The notes under the pieces: generated by a model | What the model saw: the letters and a program-made list of their open reading frames with translations, nothing else | Database searches by the model: none | What the model was told of the DNA's origin: nothing | Assembly (NCBI RefSeq): GCF_040712315.1 | Contig: NC_134018.1 | Coordinates: forward strand, 49,043,335 to 49,107,334 | DNA: 64,000 nt | Reading direction: 5' to 3' | From: Castanea sativa | Lineage: Eukaryota > Streptophyta > Magnoliopsida > Fagales > Fagaceae | Shown: positions 24,401-34,634 of the stretch, piece after piece | Numbering within the stretch: position 1 is the first letter of the stretch | How the letters are laid out: each line of letters opens with the position of its first letter | Made by a program: the position numbers and the translations under genes

Positions 24401-26822
24401 GTGGTGCCTGGCTAGTTGATGTTGAATATCCACTACTAACACCAGGAATTGGACACCCAACATTAGATTTACTAGCAACTGTCATATTCTCCGTCCCAGG
24501 AGCACAGCTGACTTCTGTCTGACTGTAATAGTCCGCCCATTGCTTGTACTGCTGCTGTTGATAATGTGAGGAAGGTGCAGTCACAGTACCAGAACTATAA
24601 GCACTGGTACTTGAGTCTGGAGTGTAGTTTGCATATTGATGGGGAGTATAATTTGCATAACTGCCATCGCTCCAAGTGGTAGTCTGATTACTGTAACCGC
24701 TACTTGGGTAACCTCCAGCTGTCTGATAATCACCAGGATTGTAGTAAGTGCTTGAATAACTTGCAGACCCAGCATAGGATCCAGTATTCTGAAATGAGGA
24801 AAGAGGCTGATAAGGAGCACCTGTGTTTTGATATGCTCCCACAGGTTGTGAATAGGAAGGGTTAGAGTGCTGCTGCTGGTAGCTGGAATTAGGCTGCTGC
24901 TGGTAGCTGGAATTAGGCTGCTGCTGATAGCTGGAATTATTAGGCTGCTGCTGATAGCTGGAATTATTAGGCTGCTGCTGATAGCTGGAATGATTAGGCT
25001 CCTGCTGATAGCTGGAGTGATTAGGCTGCTGCTGATAGCTGGAGTGGTTAGGTTCCTGCTGATAGCTGGAGTGGTTAGGCTGCTGCTGATAGCTAGAATG
25101 GTTAGGCTGCTGCTGCTGCTGCGGATAGTTATTATAGTATCCCGGGTATCCTGTATTTCCATAACCATATGGATCAGTAGAATTAGGGTATGATGCATAG
25201 CCATTGTAATCTTGTGATACATTTGTTGCTCCCACACTCGATGAACTAGATGGGAGCGATGCTGCATTTAGGCCATCCTGAACATTTCTTGTGGGTGGCT
25301 GTGTCTGGTAATCATATTGGTAAGTGGAAGTGGAACTAGGAAGAATCCCATTCTGGGTGGAGCTATGATCCACCCGGTGAATGGTCCATGATATTGCTTC
25401 AGGCCCAGTTGTTGGAGGAAAATAAGATGTTTGCCCTTGGCTTGCATCAACTACGTGTCGATTCTGAAAAAAAAAAAAAACAAACAAACAAATTATGTTA
25501 ACGTTTGTAGCAACCAAGAAAATACATGAATTTAACAAAAGTACTTGATAAAGAGTTGAAATATGCATTGAATAGATTTAAAGAAAATGGGAAAAGAAGT
25601 ATGGGATACTAAAAAATAACCTAGCAATCCAATCCAACATAATCCGTTAACAGGCCATCGACACCAGTCAATTAGACAATCCCTTGTCCAAGATGACTAA
25701 ATTGCATGTAAAACCCATGCATAGGACATGTAAAATTTTTTATTTCTATTGGTAAATTACCCAAACAGTTGGTGGATCTTGAACCCACAATCTCTACCTC
25801 CATCTTGCTCTTACAAGTAGAGGAAATGCAATTTGAACTAGAGCACATAGTTTAAGTAAATTTGAACTGTCTACTCACAATGGACTTGTAATTTTATAAG
25901 AACAACAAAATAAACAACAAATTATCATTCAATTTTGAATCTGTGTAGATGTGATTTTGTTGAAATAGGAAGTGGTGACTTCATCAAAAAAGATTTATTA
26001 AAATTGGACAATAGAAGCACTCATTTTCATACGGTGATAAACAACTAAAAGTGTATCCAGTTATTTGTATACTAGGTTGAAAGATAATGTTACAAATACA
26101 TCCCATAAGGCTTCCCCTGGGAAATCCAACAATATCAACTAACAAAGCAATCAAAGGCAAGCTTCCTCAGTCCCTTTACAATAAAATAAGCTTTAAAAAA
26201 AAATACACTCAAATAGTGTTTCCCTTAAAAAAAAATTTTAATAAAAATAAAAAACTATTTGCAAAGCAACTGAGAAATGTAGCTTGATATAACTAACCCT
26301 AGGATACTTATTTCGACACATCAATATGCCATTAATAAGCTAGGATACACGGATACGGGTACAACACATAAATACAAGTAATTTCTAAAAAATTATAACA
26401 TGACACGACTGATATGACACCAGTACAGCACCCCCAAATGAAGTGTCCATGCTTCCTAGTTAATAAGCTCTCAAAAGGAGAAACCAAGCTTTAAGCCCTC
26501 AAAAGGTTCACTCAAAAAAAACCCACTAACAAAATTACTCACAAAAACACAAACAAACCCACTAGCAATGATTCCCAAAAGCATTCATTTGAATGCACAC
26601 TATCAAACACATATTAATAGAAAGCTAGAATAGTTCCTACCAAAAAAACTCACAAAAACACAAACAAACATGTAGGCAATAATTCCCAAAAGCACTCATT
26701 CATTCTTTCATTTGAACTCATCTACTATCAAACACAGATTAACAGAAAAGTAATAATAGTACCTCGAGGGAATTAGGGTCCGCCGGAGCGATTGTCTCAG
26801 TGCTACCTACTTGATTCATCAT
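9490..26822 (-). CDS. SAC3A: SAC3/GANP domain protein, SAC3A (THP3/LENG8) type, 13 coding exons
   Basis: Exons in transcript order: 26763-26822, 24342-25463, 23568-24041, 21624-21725, 16029-16126, 14092-14272, 13244-13735, 12973-13113, 12677-12736, 10909-11039, 10529-10662, 10209-10444, 9490-9591. All have GT-AG borders and join in frame to 3333 nt, 1110 residues. The N-terminal half is a disordered Tyr/Gln/Ser-rich region with nine [13 protein letters not shown] repeats (about residues 130-220). Exon 4 carries the conserved [16 protein letters not shown] segment. A basic stretch ([10 protein letters not shown]) sits near residue 750. The C-terminal SAC3/GANP-PCI region runs from about 830 to 1045, with [44 protein letters not shown], and [16 protein letters not shown]. 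The family acts as nuclear RNA-processing and export scaffolds; yeast Thp3 works with Csn12 in transcription elongation and splicing. The first Met codon of two (MMNQ) is taken as start. The ~5.5-kb intron 4 hosts a LINE. The symbol is by family resemblance. Confidence 0.9.
15763..15852 (-). mobile_element. 5'-truncated SINE in SAC3 gene intron 5
   Basis: A 90-bp insert between perfect 14-bp direct repeats 'gcatcaatcctaga' (15749-15762 and 15853-15866). On the minus strand it contains GGGTTCAAGATCC, close to the tRNA-type B box, and ends in an A run. Intron 5 runs from 14273 to 16028. Confidence 0.8.
15895..15975 (+). mobile_element. SINE-like fragment with B-box motif
   Basis: Contains 'catgggttcaagacccaatg', a GGTTCAAGACC B-box-like core, followed by 'tgtgtaacctac', similar to the tail of the neighbouring SINE. 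No target duplication seen. Confidence 0.4.
16263..20118 (+). mobile_element. 5'-truncated, decayed LINE in SAC3 gene intron 4
   Basis: On the plus strand, opposite to the host gene. In order: the C-terminal part of the endonuclease ([12 protein letters not shown], then [10 protein letters not shown] for the usual SDHNP), reverse transcriptase ([42 protein letters not shown], and catalytic FADD at about 17898), YLGMPLGA, and the zinc-binding C-terminus ([19 protein letters not shown]). The frame is broken by stops (for example after GID near 16397, and at 17593) and by shifts near 17268 and 19085. It ends with an A-rich tail (20102-20117). The 5' end lies inside the endonuclease domain, typical of incomplete reverse transcription. 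A second LINE interrupts it at 18281. Confidence 0.9.
18281..18817 (-). mobile_element. LINE 3'-end insertion inside another LINE
   Basis: A 537-bp antisense piece starting with a poly-T run, flanked by the perfect 16-bp direct repeat 'attcaccattcctact' (18265-18280 and 18818-18833). Its minus strand encodes the zinc-binding C-terminus of the same LINE family ([20 protein letters not shown], then [16 protein letters not shown]), matching the host LINE's own end at 19616-19725. It is the clearest retrotransposition footprint in the window. Confidence 0.95.
20119..21169. other. Intron 4 remainder of SAC3 gene
   Basis: A second A run at about 20240-20255, then AT-rich intron sequence with a short 'gtgggtgggtgggtgg' run near 20454. 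No coding sequence. Confidence 0.5.
21170..21345 (-). mobile_element. SINE, antisense, in SAC3 gene intron 4
   Basis: Read on the minus strand it starts near 'ccaagggttggtataatg' (A-box-like TTGGTATAATG), then has AGGTTCAAGTCTTC (B-box-like) and ends toward a T-rich plus-strand tail near 21170. Layout and spacing resemble the SINE at 54471-54638. Boundaries are approximate; no target duplication was fixed. Confidence 0.55.
22360..22640. repeat. Foldback MITE fragment, relative of 63147-63474
   Basis: Contains self-complementary blocks such as 'cccttatttagcttgg' and 'ccaagctaaataagtg' around 'tggaaactggcg', and 'gttttcctctta' / 'gggaaactttctc'. The same 'agcaagctaaataaaggaag' block occurs in the MITE at 63147. 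Confidence 0.5.
22782..22945 (-). mobile_element. Antisense LINE 3'-end fragment in intron 3 of SAC3 gene
   Basis: An 18-20 T run followed by 'ggatagttaagaaaaatgta' and A-rich sequence, resembling the tail of the antisense LINE at 18281 ('gataggtaaaaatatatgc'). No coding part is visible. Confidence 0.45.
23790..23865 (-). repeat. In-frame 36-bp duplication in SAC3 exon 3
   Basis: Two copies of a unit encoding [12 protein letters not shown], the first starting [12 protein letters not shown]. It lengthens the disordered N-terminal half without changing frame. Confidence 0.85.
24241..24262. repeat. TG microsatellite in SAC3 gene intron 2
   Basis: About eleven TG units, roughly 80 bp downstream of the exon 2 donor in transcript direction. 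Confidence 0.9.
24864..25120 (-). repeat. 27-bp coding tandem repeat in SAC3 exon 2
   Basis: Nine tandem units encode PN(H/N)SSYQQ(Q/E): five PNHSSYQQQ or PNHSSYQQE units alternating Q and E, two PNNSSYQQQ units, and two 8-residue PNSSYQQQ units that lack one codon. The first follows a five-Gln run after the GY/YNNYP region. Low-complexity, prion-like in composition. Confidence 0.95.
25736..25860 (-). mobile_element. SINE-like element in SAC3 gene intron 1
   Basis: On the minus strand it reads 'ctctacttgtaagagcaaga' then 'gtgggttcaagatccacc', a strong B-box-like GGTTCAAGATCC. The left edge on the plus strand is T-rich, as for an antisense A tail. Boundaries are approximate. Confidence 0.5.
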
Positions 26823-26834
26823 CTCTATTCACAT

Positions 26835-27300
26835 CCTGATTATGCACCAAAAAACTAATCCAATAAGCAAACACATAATTTTCACTTTAATCACATACTA
26901 AAAAAGTTTATAAAATTTAAAATAAAAAAATAAAAAAGTTTATGCAATTAATACAAAACCCTAAATATTGTCTGAAGAAGAATCGGAAACGATTCGAACC
27001 TTCAAAAAAAAATGCTTGAATTGACAGAGACTTTGGATCTTGAAGCTGATTCGGGGGATTCAAAGCCAATCGAAGATATGTAGAAGCAAAATTTTATATC
27101 AAATACAGCCCAAAAAAATATATATATGTATAACCCAACAAAAAAAAATTTTAAAAATTAAAAATTGTAATAATAATAGAAAGCAAACTTGGCCAGAAAA
27201 CAACGAAATGAAAAATGAATTTGGAGGAGGTAGGAGTTCGAAGATTTCAGAGAGAGAGAGAGAGAGATAGAGAGAGAGGTTTGTAGCGATGGTCAAAGTA
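26835..27300 (-). other. Probable 5'UTR, 5'UTR intron and promoter of SAC3 gene
   Basis: Upstream of the ATG there is a plausible 3' splice site (ataatcag|gatgtg, exon base 26835). A 5' splice site lies at about 27000 (ttgaag|gttcga). This implies an untranslated first exon from about 27001 to near 27300, which includes a CT-rich tract (GA repeat on the plus strand, 27250-27278). Inference from splice consensus and leader composition. Confidence 0.5.
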
Positions 27301-27534
27301 AGGTCGTGTTTGGGAAGAGAGAAAGAGAAATATGGTTTTGCTATGTTATCAGTTAACGTATTTTTGAGTAGTTTAGGGCCTATTGTTGTTATTAAATATA
27401 TCAACATCGAACTTTACCCATGTTTTTTGTTCTTACATTGATGCAAGAAGAGCGACAGAGAAACAAACAAAGGAAATTTCAATTTTTTTTTTTTTTTATA
27501 AAATCCAAAATCCTAATTGGGTAAAGGAAAAAGG

Positions 27535-27560
27535 AAAAAGGAAAAAGGAAAAAGGAAAAA
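27535..27560. repeat. Short 'ggaaaaa' tandem repeat
   Basis: Four to five head-to-tail units of 7 bp. Confidence 0.85.
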
Positions 27561-27881
27561 ATGTCCCGCCTATAAAAGGATTTTCCTATCTTTTCTTTTA
27601 AAGGAAAAATGTATGCCTACTCAATCTATATTCTTTAATGGTTTAATAATCAAAGTAATGGCATTGAAATAACATTTTTCTTTTTATGATATATCTGTAG
27701 AAGATTATAATTGAAGTGTCAAACAATTGAGTTACATTCCCAAAGCGAGACAATATTTTTCATAATTACTAACATTGTCCATTGATCAAGAGTAACGATA
27801 TTGTCAGCTAGATTACAAGTAACACACAACAAATCGTGTAGTTGTGAACAATATTATGGCCATGTACTTTTGGATATACAC

Positions 27882-28411
27882 TAGGGGTGTTCACCAAACC
27901 GCATAAACCGCAAAAATCACCCGCAAAATGACATAACTGCACCGCACCGCAAGTAATTTTGCACCGCACCACATCGCATGGTGCAGTGCGGTTTGCGGTT
28001 TTATTATTAGAAAACCGCACCGTACCGCACCCTCTCTATATATTAATTATTTTAATTATTTTTAATATTAAAATGTTTGATAATCCTAACAAGTGTTGAT
28101 TAGGAAAATCAGCCCAAAATAATGAAAAACTAGCTCAATAATTTAAAACTTGGACTAAAACAAAGGGAAAAATTAGTTTTAGGCTGGGTAGAAAAGGCCC
28201 AAAATTCAAAAAATATACCAACTTCAAATCATTCAAATGAGGTGCGGTGCGGTTATGGTTTTGGCTAAACTTTAAACCGCACCGCACCACACCGTACCGC
28301 ACATGTGACCGCAAAAATAAGGTGCGGTGCAATTATGGTTTTAACTAAACCGCACCGTAAAGTGCGGTGCTAAAAATGACTCAAAACCGCACCGCACCGC
28401 GAACACCCCTA
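27882..28411. mobile_element. hAT-type MITE, 530 bp, GCGGT-rich
   Basis: The ends are TAGGGGTGTTC and its inverse GAACACCCCTA. They are flanked by the perfect 8-bp direct repeat ATATACAC (27874-27881, 28412-28419), the hAT signature. Both subterminal regions are dense in GCGGTGCGGT / ACCGCACCGC, which may be transposase binding sites. It has no transposase; open frames within it are artefacts of the repeats. Confidence 0.95.
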
Positions 28412-29039
28412 ATATACACCATTGTCAGTTACTTTTTACCTTTTTCCCTTCTTTCTATGTGTGTGTTACAAATAATATTCAAAAAAAAAAGTTTCTCTAT
28501 CAAATTCAATCACATGATTCTATTTATAGACAAATCACATTGCAGGATTTAATGCGCTTATGGAAATATAACGTTGTTGTGGTTTTAATTGAATCATAGA
28601 TTTTAAATAGCGAAACTACAATATTGGTCCTCAAGTTTACCCTGTGTGCACAATTAGTCCCTCAAGTTTGAAGCATGCGCAATTGGTCTCTCAAGTTTTC
28701 AAAATAAGCAATATAAGTCATTTTACTAACTGTATTTAACAGTGTTACTTATGTGGCTAACGGAATAATGACTTGGCATTTTATTTTAATGATATGGCAT
28801 ACTTTTAATTAAAAATCTACAAATTAAAATTACATAGATGGACTTACTGGTTAGAAATTTTATTTTTAATTGGCAAGCAGAAGGGAAACAAAGTGTGTTA
28901 ACTAAGTTTGGCCTGGAAAAAAAAATTGAAATGACTACGGATTCATCAAATATTGCAAAGGCGTTGTCCTTCAAAACTCTAAGCATTTTCCCTTTCTTAG
29001 ATCCTTATATAAGGGGATATCAGCTTTAGACTGAGCCCA

Positions 29040-29617
29040 TCTACATAAAAAATTAACCAATTTGGCAAGAAGAGAAATCGCATAACCAGCCCAAGGCTGG
29101 CTAGTCAACACTATAGACAAAGCCCATCTAGTCTCATGCTTGAAATCTTATACTCCATTGCACCACTTAATATACTTGATAAATTGATAAAGTAGGATCT
29201 TAGACCAAAGATGTTTATGGTAGAGAACCTTCTGCTGTTGACAAGGCACAAGATGGAGGGTAGGCAATGGAAATACTATTCACATCTGGGATGACAAATG
29301 GCTGCCAACCCCCTCAACCTACAAGGTAAATTCCCCTCAGACAGATTTTGGAGATTTCCCCATGGTCTTAGCCCTTATTGACCAAGACACAAGAAGATGG
29401 AGGAGAGATAGACTGGAAAGGATTTTCCTTGCATTTGAGGTTGAAACAATCCTTAGCATCCCAATCAACTACCATCTGCCTGATGACCAACTAATATGGG
29501 TGGGCAACTAAAAAGGAATATTTTCAGTGAAAAGTGCTTACTATGTGGCTAGGAAAGTGCTAGAAGTAAGTGATCAAGGGGAATCCTCATTAGCTACGCG
29601 TGAGCTCCCTTGTGGAA
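29040..29617 (+). pseudogene. LINE reverse transcriptase C-terminal fragment, left part
   Basis: Plus-strand translation gives RWRVGNGNTIHIWDDKWLP, then LPDDQLIWVGN with a stop, then GIFSVKSAYYVARKV, the linker between reverse transcriptase and the zinc-binding domain in plant LINEs. It is interrupted by the hAT insertion at 29626 and resumes at 33563. The upstream limit is uncertain because of stops. Confidence 0.8.
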
Positions 29618-29625
29618 GAAAATGT

Positions 29626-32600
29626 ATAAGGATGGCAATTTAGATCCGACCCGTGGATACCAGACCCTAATGGGCCGGATTTTACCCGGTCTGATAAAGA
29701 ATAAGGTCGAGTATGGGTTTTAAAAAAAAAATTGAAGCTGGTTTGGGTCGGGTCCGGGTTTTATCAAAAAAATCCGAAACCCGACCCAAATAAATACCCG
29801 GTTGTGTTAAATTACTAAAACCCCCCTTATATATATATATATAATTTGTAACCCTACCCTAAGTCACTACCCAGCCCCAGCTGCCCCTCTCATTCCCATT
29901 TCCCATCAGTCCTCAGCAGCCCTCATGCCCCTTGCGCCTCAGCAGCCCCTCACGCCCTTAACTTCACGCCTCAGTGTCCACAGCCCCTCACGCCTCAGTA
30001 GTCTAGTAGTCTATTAATTTGTTGTTGAACAACTACTAATCAAATTTGATAATTTTTCTATTATTAGTAAATGCATGATGAACAATTTTTCTATTATTGC
30101 TGCATTGATTTATCCAGGATATTTAGATTTTTTGTTAAATTGAAAAACTAAAACTTCAACCATTTTGTGCTAATGAAAGAAATTGTTTTTTGTTTTTTGT
30201 GTTTGTTGGAAATGCAGAGCCTAAAACGGAGATGGAAAACACAAACAAATCTGGTTCTTCCTCGCCAAGCGACTCTCCCTTGAGAAACGAATTTAGTTCT
30301 TCCTCGCCAAGCGGCTCTCCCTTGAGAACCGAACGTTGTCCCTTGCCAGCTATGCGGTCTCCTTCGCCTTTTTCACGATCACCCTTGCCATTGTCGCCTG
30401 GCAACTCACCCTCAGGATTTCCATCACATTTATGCCCATTAAACAACGAGTAAGTGTTTGGAATTTATAGTTAATCATGTTTAATTATGTTTGGGTTGAT
30501 AGAATTTGTGAATCTGTGTAATTATGAATTGGTGCCTATTAATCAATGAGTTTGTGTAATAATAAATTTGTGAATATTTGTTGTGATTCTAACTCCCAAA
30601 CTTTTGAACCAATTAGGAGTCCAAAATCTCCGATGGTAGACTTAGCGGGAGAAGACTTAGAGGTAGAGGAACAAGAAGGGGAAGAGGGAGAGCAAGAGCC
30701 TACAAATGAGAATTCGGAGTTGGATACAAGTAGAAAAAGAAAGACCACCTCAGATGTTTGGGATCATTTTGCAAGGAAGAAAGTTGATGGAAAATTTAAA
30801 GTCCAATGCCATCATTGTAGCAAACTTTATTTGGGTGATTCTAGCCAAGGTGCAACTCATTTGTGTAGTCATTTAGCAAGATGCCCACGGTTGAAGTTTA
30901 AAGATATAAGGGATATGCGACAACAAGTCTTGATTAAACAACAAAATAAGATGGATGGAACTATGAGTTTAAATGCCTACCAATTTGATCAAGGCAAAGT
31001 GATGAATAATCTTGCTCGTATGGTCATCCTACATGAATACCCCATTTCAATAGTTGATCACATTGGGTTTAGAGAATTTGTGGTTTCTCTTCAACCTTTG
31101 TTTAAACTTGTCACAATAAATACTTTGAAGAATGACATACTTAAAATCTATGATAATGAGAGGGAGAAAGCTTTGAAGATGACGGAAAATAATGGAAGTA
31201 GGATCGCAATTACAACTGACATGTGGACTTCAAGCAACAAAAAGAGAGGGTTTATGGTCATTACCGCTCACTTTATTGATCATACTTGGACGTTGTAAAG
31301 CCAAGTTTTAAGGTAATTTTTTTTATCTATAAATTGAATGTTAAAGACTTTACGTTTAGAATGTTAAAGACTTTACATTTAGTAATAAATTGAATGTTAA
31401 AGAGTTATGTTATAATTATTCCTATTATTTTTCTAGGTTTTTTTTATGTTTCTTCTCTACACACGAAAGATGTCCTTACTGAAATCCTTGTTGATTGTTT
31501 TTTAGAGTGGAACATTGATAGGAAGTTGTCCACAATAACCGTTGATAATTGTAGTACTAATGATGCTATGATAAGACTTCTCTTGAATAAGCTTAATACT
31601 AGTTCTCTTATGTTAGGTGGGTCTATGTTGCATATGAGATGTGCTGCACATATTTTGAATTTGATTGTTCAAGATAGGTTGTCTCTTATTGGTGATGGTA
31701 TTGAAATGATTCGTGATAGTATGATTTATTGGACTGGATCACCAAAAATGAGGCAAAAATTTAAAGAAAACGCATGTCAATTGCGTGTTCAATGCACCAA
31801 AGAGTTATCTTAGATTGTAAAACTCATTGGAATTCAACTTACTTAATGCTTTCTACTGCATTGATTTATAAAGATGTTTTTCACGCGTTTGGCTAAACGT
31901 GAAACATCTTATACTTCTTTGCCACGTGATTATGATTGGGAGTTAGCCAAAGATATTTGTGGGAGGCTGGAGTTGTTTCATAGTGTGACTGAGTTTTTCT
32001 CTGGTCGTAAGTACCCCACAACTAATATGTATTTTACTTTGGTGTGTGAGTTGAAAATTGCATTGAATGAATGGAGTTTGTCTTCAAATGAGATGATACG
32101 TATGATGGCAGAAAGCATGCTTACTAAATTTAATTCTTATTAGGCTAATGTTAGTGTTGTTATGGCTGTTGCTGTTATCGTAGATCCAAGATATAAGATG
32201 AAGTTATTGGAGTTTTATTATCCTAACATTTATGGTGATAATTCTGATTTGGAGATTGAAAAAATTAAGAATATTTATTATGATTTGCTTGATAAGTATA
32301 GAGATCTAGATGAGTCCCCTGTACATAATGAAGGAAGTTCTCATATTCCTGCAAGTACTTCAAGCCCTGCGGCACAAATGAAGTTTAGGTTGAGTGGGTC
32401 AATGTCAAGTTATGATTTGTTTGTGAACAATAGTTCAAAGAAACATGGGAGTGCTAGAATGGAATTTGATCATTTCATTGATGAGGGAGTGTTGAAGAGA
32501 AATGAAGATTTTGATATTTCGGGATGGTGGAAAAGTACTAGTCTCAAGTATCCTACTTTACAAATGATTGCAAGAGATATTTTAGCCATTCCTATCACAA

Positions 32601-33554
32601 CTATTGCTTCAGAATCTGCCTTTAGCACTAGTGGGAGACTTTTAAGTCCACACCGTAGTAGGCTACATCCCAAGACTATAGGGGCAATGATTTGTGCTCA
32701 AAATTGGTTATGGAGTGAAATCAACGGTTAGCAATTGTCTAATTTTTATTTATAAAATCAAAATTGTATTTTTATATTTGCTAGTTACAATTTGATAAAG
32801 TTTATTCCTTTTTTAATTCATTGTTGTAGGTTCTTCAACTATGTCTGGAGATTGTGATCTTCAAACAATTCTTGATGATGGGGAGCCTAATGAAGAGGAT
32901 GAGAATTGTGTCACAAATGTGGAGGATTAGACATTTTGTAATAATTTAGTGGCCTTTTAATTTCTTAAACTTGTTGGATTAATTTGTTGGTTTGTAATTA
33001 TTCTAAGCCTTTTGTAATTTCTTAGCCTTTTAATTTCTTAGATTAGTGGGATTTATTTTGTAACTTTTTAATTTTTTGAACTTGATATTTATTTCTTGGA
33101 CTTGTGATATTTTGTAGCTTTTTATATTTTATTTTGTAGCTATGATTTTGTTGATTAATGATTATCTTAGTTTAGTGATTTATTGATTTAAAATCTTAGT
33201 TATGATTTATTGATGTATAGATGTATAATTAACAGGTGATTTACGATTAACCTATAATTTGGATTGATTTAGCTGCCATATAACGTGGCCTAAAAGCTAA
33301 ATTTTGGCATTTGGGCCATGTTATATGGCTTGAATGGGCTTGAATCTATGCAAAAAAATTTAATGGGCTTGAATTTTTTTTTTGGTTGGCCCAAATTTGG
33401 GCCCAATAAGATAAACGGGGCCCGCGGGGCAGGTCTGAACCCCGGGAAAAAAACCCGATTAATAATCGGGCCGGGTCCGAGTTTCGGGTCTTGGCCCGCA
33501 GGTCGGGCTTGGGTATGCAAAAACCCGGCCCGAACCCGACCCGTTGCCATTCAT
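29626..33554 (+). mobile_element. hAT element, 3.9 kb, inserted in LINE
   Basis: Ends ATAAGGATGGCAAT and (inverted) ATGAATGGCAACGG, an imperfect terminal inverted repeat. The flank is AAAATGT on both sides (8-bp duplication with one mismatch, 29618-29625 and 33555-33562). Subterminal regions are rich in 'gacccg' / 'cgggtc'. It encodes a decayed transposase. The LINE sequence reads on across the insertion point. Confidence 0.9.
30232..32929 (+). pseudogene. hAT transposase (zf-BED, hAT C-terminal dimerisation), broken
   Basis: Proposed structure: a Ser/Pro-rich first exon from ATG 30232, intron 30450-30616 (GT-AG), then a BED zinc finger (DVWDHFARKKVDGKFKVQCH with C-x2-C and a following H-x4-H). 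Next comes the hAT catalytic RNase H-like region (TTDMWTSSNKKRGFMVITAH; TVDNCSTNDAM; MRCAAHILNLIVQD). The C-terminal dimerisation segment is IPITTIASESAFSTSGRLLS. A second intron (about 31313-31436) and a third (about 32729-32829) are likely, ending at a stop at 32929. Breaks seen: a TAA shortly before intron 2 (31296-31298), a frame change near 31800-31815, and a TAG near 32141. It cannot encode a full transposase. Confidence 0.85.
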
Positions 33555-33562
33555 AAAAATGT

Positions 33563-34634
33563 GGCACTTGAACATCCCAGCAAGGGTGAGAATTTTTGCC
33601 TGGAGACTTTGTATGAATGCAATCCCCACTATGCTCAACCTGAGCAAAAGAGGAATCCTAGTTAATCCTCTCTGTCCCCTATGCAGAAAGGAGGCAGAAT
33701 TTGTGAAGCGTGCAATTCTAAAATGCGAAATTGCCAAAAAGTTTAGGAAAACTGGATTGATTTCCCCATCAGTATCTTGGAAGGTAGGCGTGGCTTCTCG
33801 GATATTGCCTCAGACATTCTGAGACAAGCGACCCAAAGGGACTTAGAAAATTGTTTTGGAGTAACTTGGATGATCTGGTATAACAGAAACCAGATAGTGC
33901 ATGATACAAATAATTCTTCAGGAAATGTTATTTAGGGGAATGCTATGTGAATGGTGAAAGACTATAGGGAAGCAAATGGTTCTTAGGTAAGGTCCTTGGA
34001 GCTAAAAGGAAATAGTCTTGAACCACTCCAGGATGACTACTTTCTCATCAATGTGGATGGAGCTATTCCCACAGATTATGGCCACTCAGGTATACGCATC
34101 CTTATTCGGGATAAGGACTTGAAGTTCATTGCTGCCATATGCAAGCCCCTCTTAGGAAGGTTTGGAGTTGCAGAAACTGAAGCTATTGCAATGGAACAAG
34201 GATTAGTGCTGGCAAAAGAGCTTGGACTGGAGCGAGTTCTTTTAGTTGGGGACTCTCTTCAAACTATCCAAGCAATAGAGCAAGAAGAGGTCAAAGGTGC
34301 AGTTGGTCATATTGTAGCTGGAATTGTGCAAGAAATGAGAAGTGTTGCTGACGTGAAAGTCAAGCGCATTGGAAGGATGGGTAACAAAATAGCCCAGTAA
34401 GCAAAAAGAGTGAAGGAGGCCATGTGCTGGTTAGGAAGAGAGCCAGACATAATTACAGATTTGCTTAGAAGTGAGGGAGCACTGCTATGGGGTCTTGTTT
34501 GTGGTCTATTTTGTTGCTGTTTTTTTCCTTTGTGTCTTGCTTATTTTTGCTGCTTTGGCTAGCTATTCAGCATATTCTGCTTCTTTTCAGTTTAATGAAA
34601 TTTCAATCACTTTCAAAAAAAAAAAAAAAAAAAA
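33563..34634 (+). pseudogene. LINE zinc-binding and RNase H region, right part, with poly-A tail
   Basis: Continues the LINE split by the hAT element: MWHLNIPARVRIFAWRLCMN and CPLCRKEAEFVKRAILKC (zf-RVT), then an RNase H domain (NVDGAIPTDYGHSGIRILIR, ETEAIAMEQGL, LLVGDSLQTIQAI). The terminal HxxA motif region near 34380 is degenerate ('NKIAQ' followed by a stop). A 20-A run (34615-34634) marks the LINE 3' end. Confidence 0.85.

Noticed and set aside
24581..25267. 228-codon and 108-codon frames overlapping SAC3 exon 2
   Set aside because: Other-frame shadows of the QQQPNHSSY tandem repeat.
33290..33737. Several overlapping frames at the right end of the hAT element
   Set aside because: Artefacts of the GGGTCGGG-rich subterminal repeats; only the LINE frame after 33563 has domain support.
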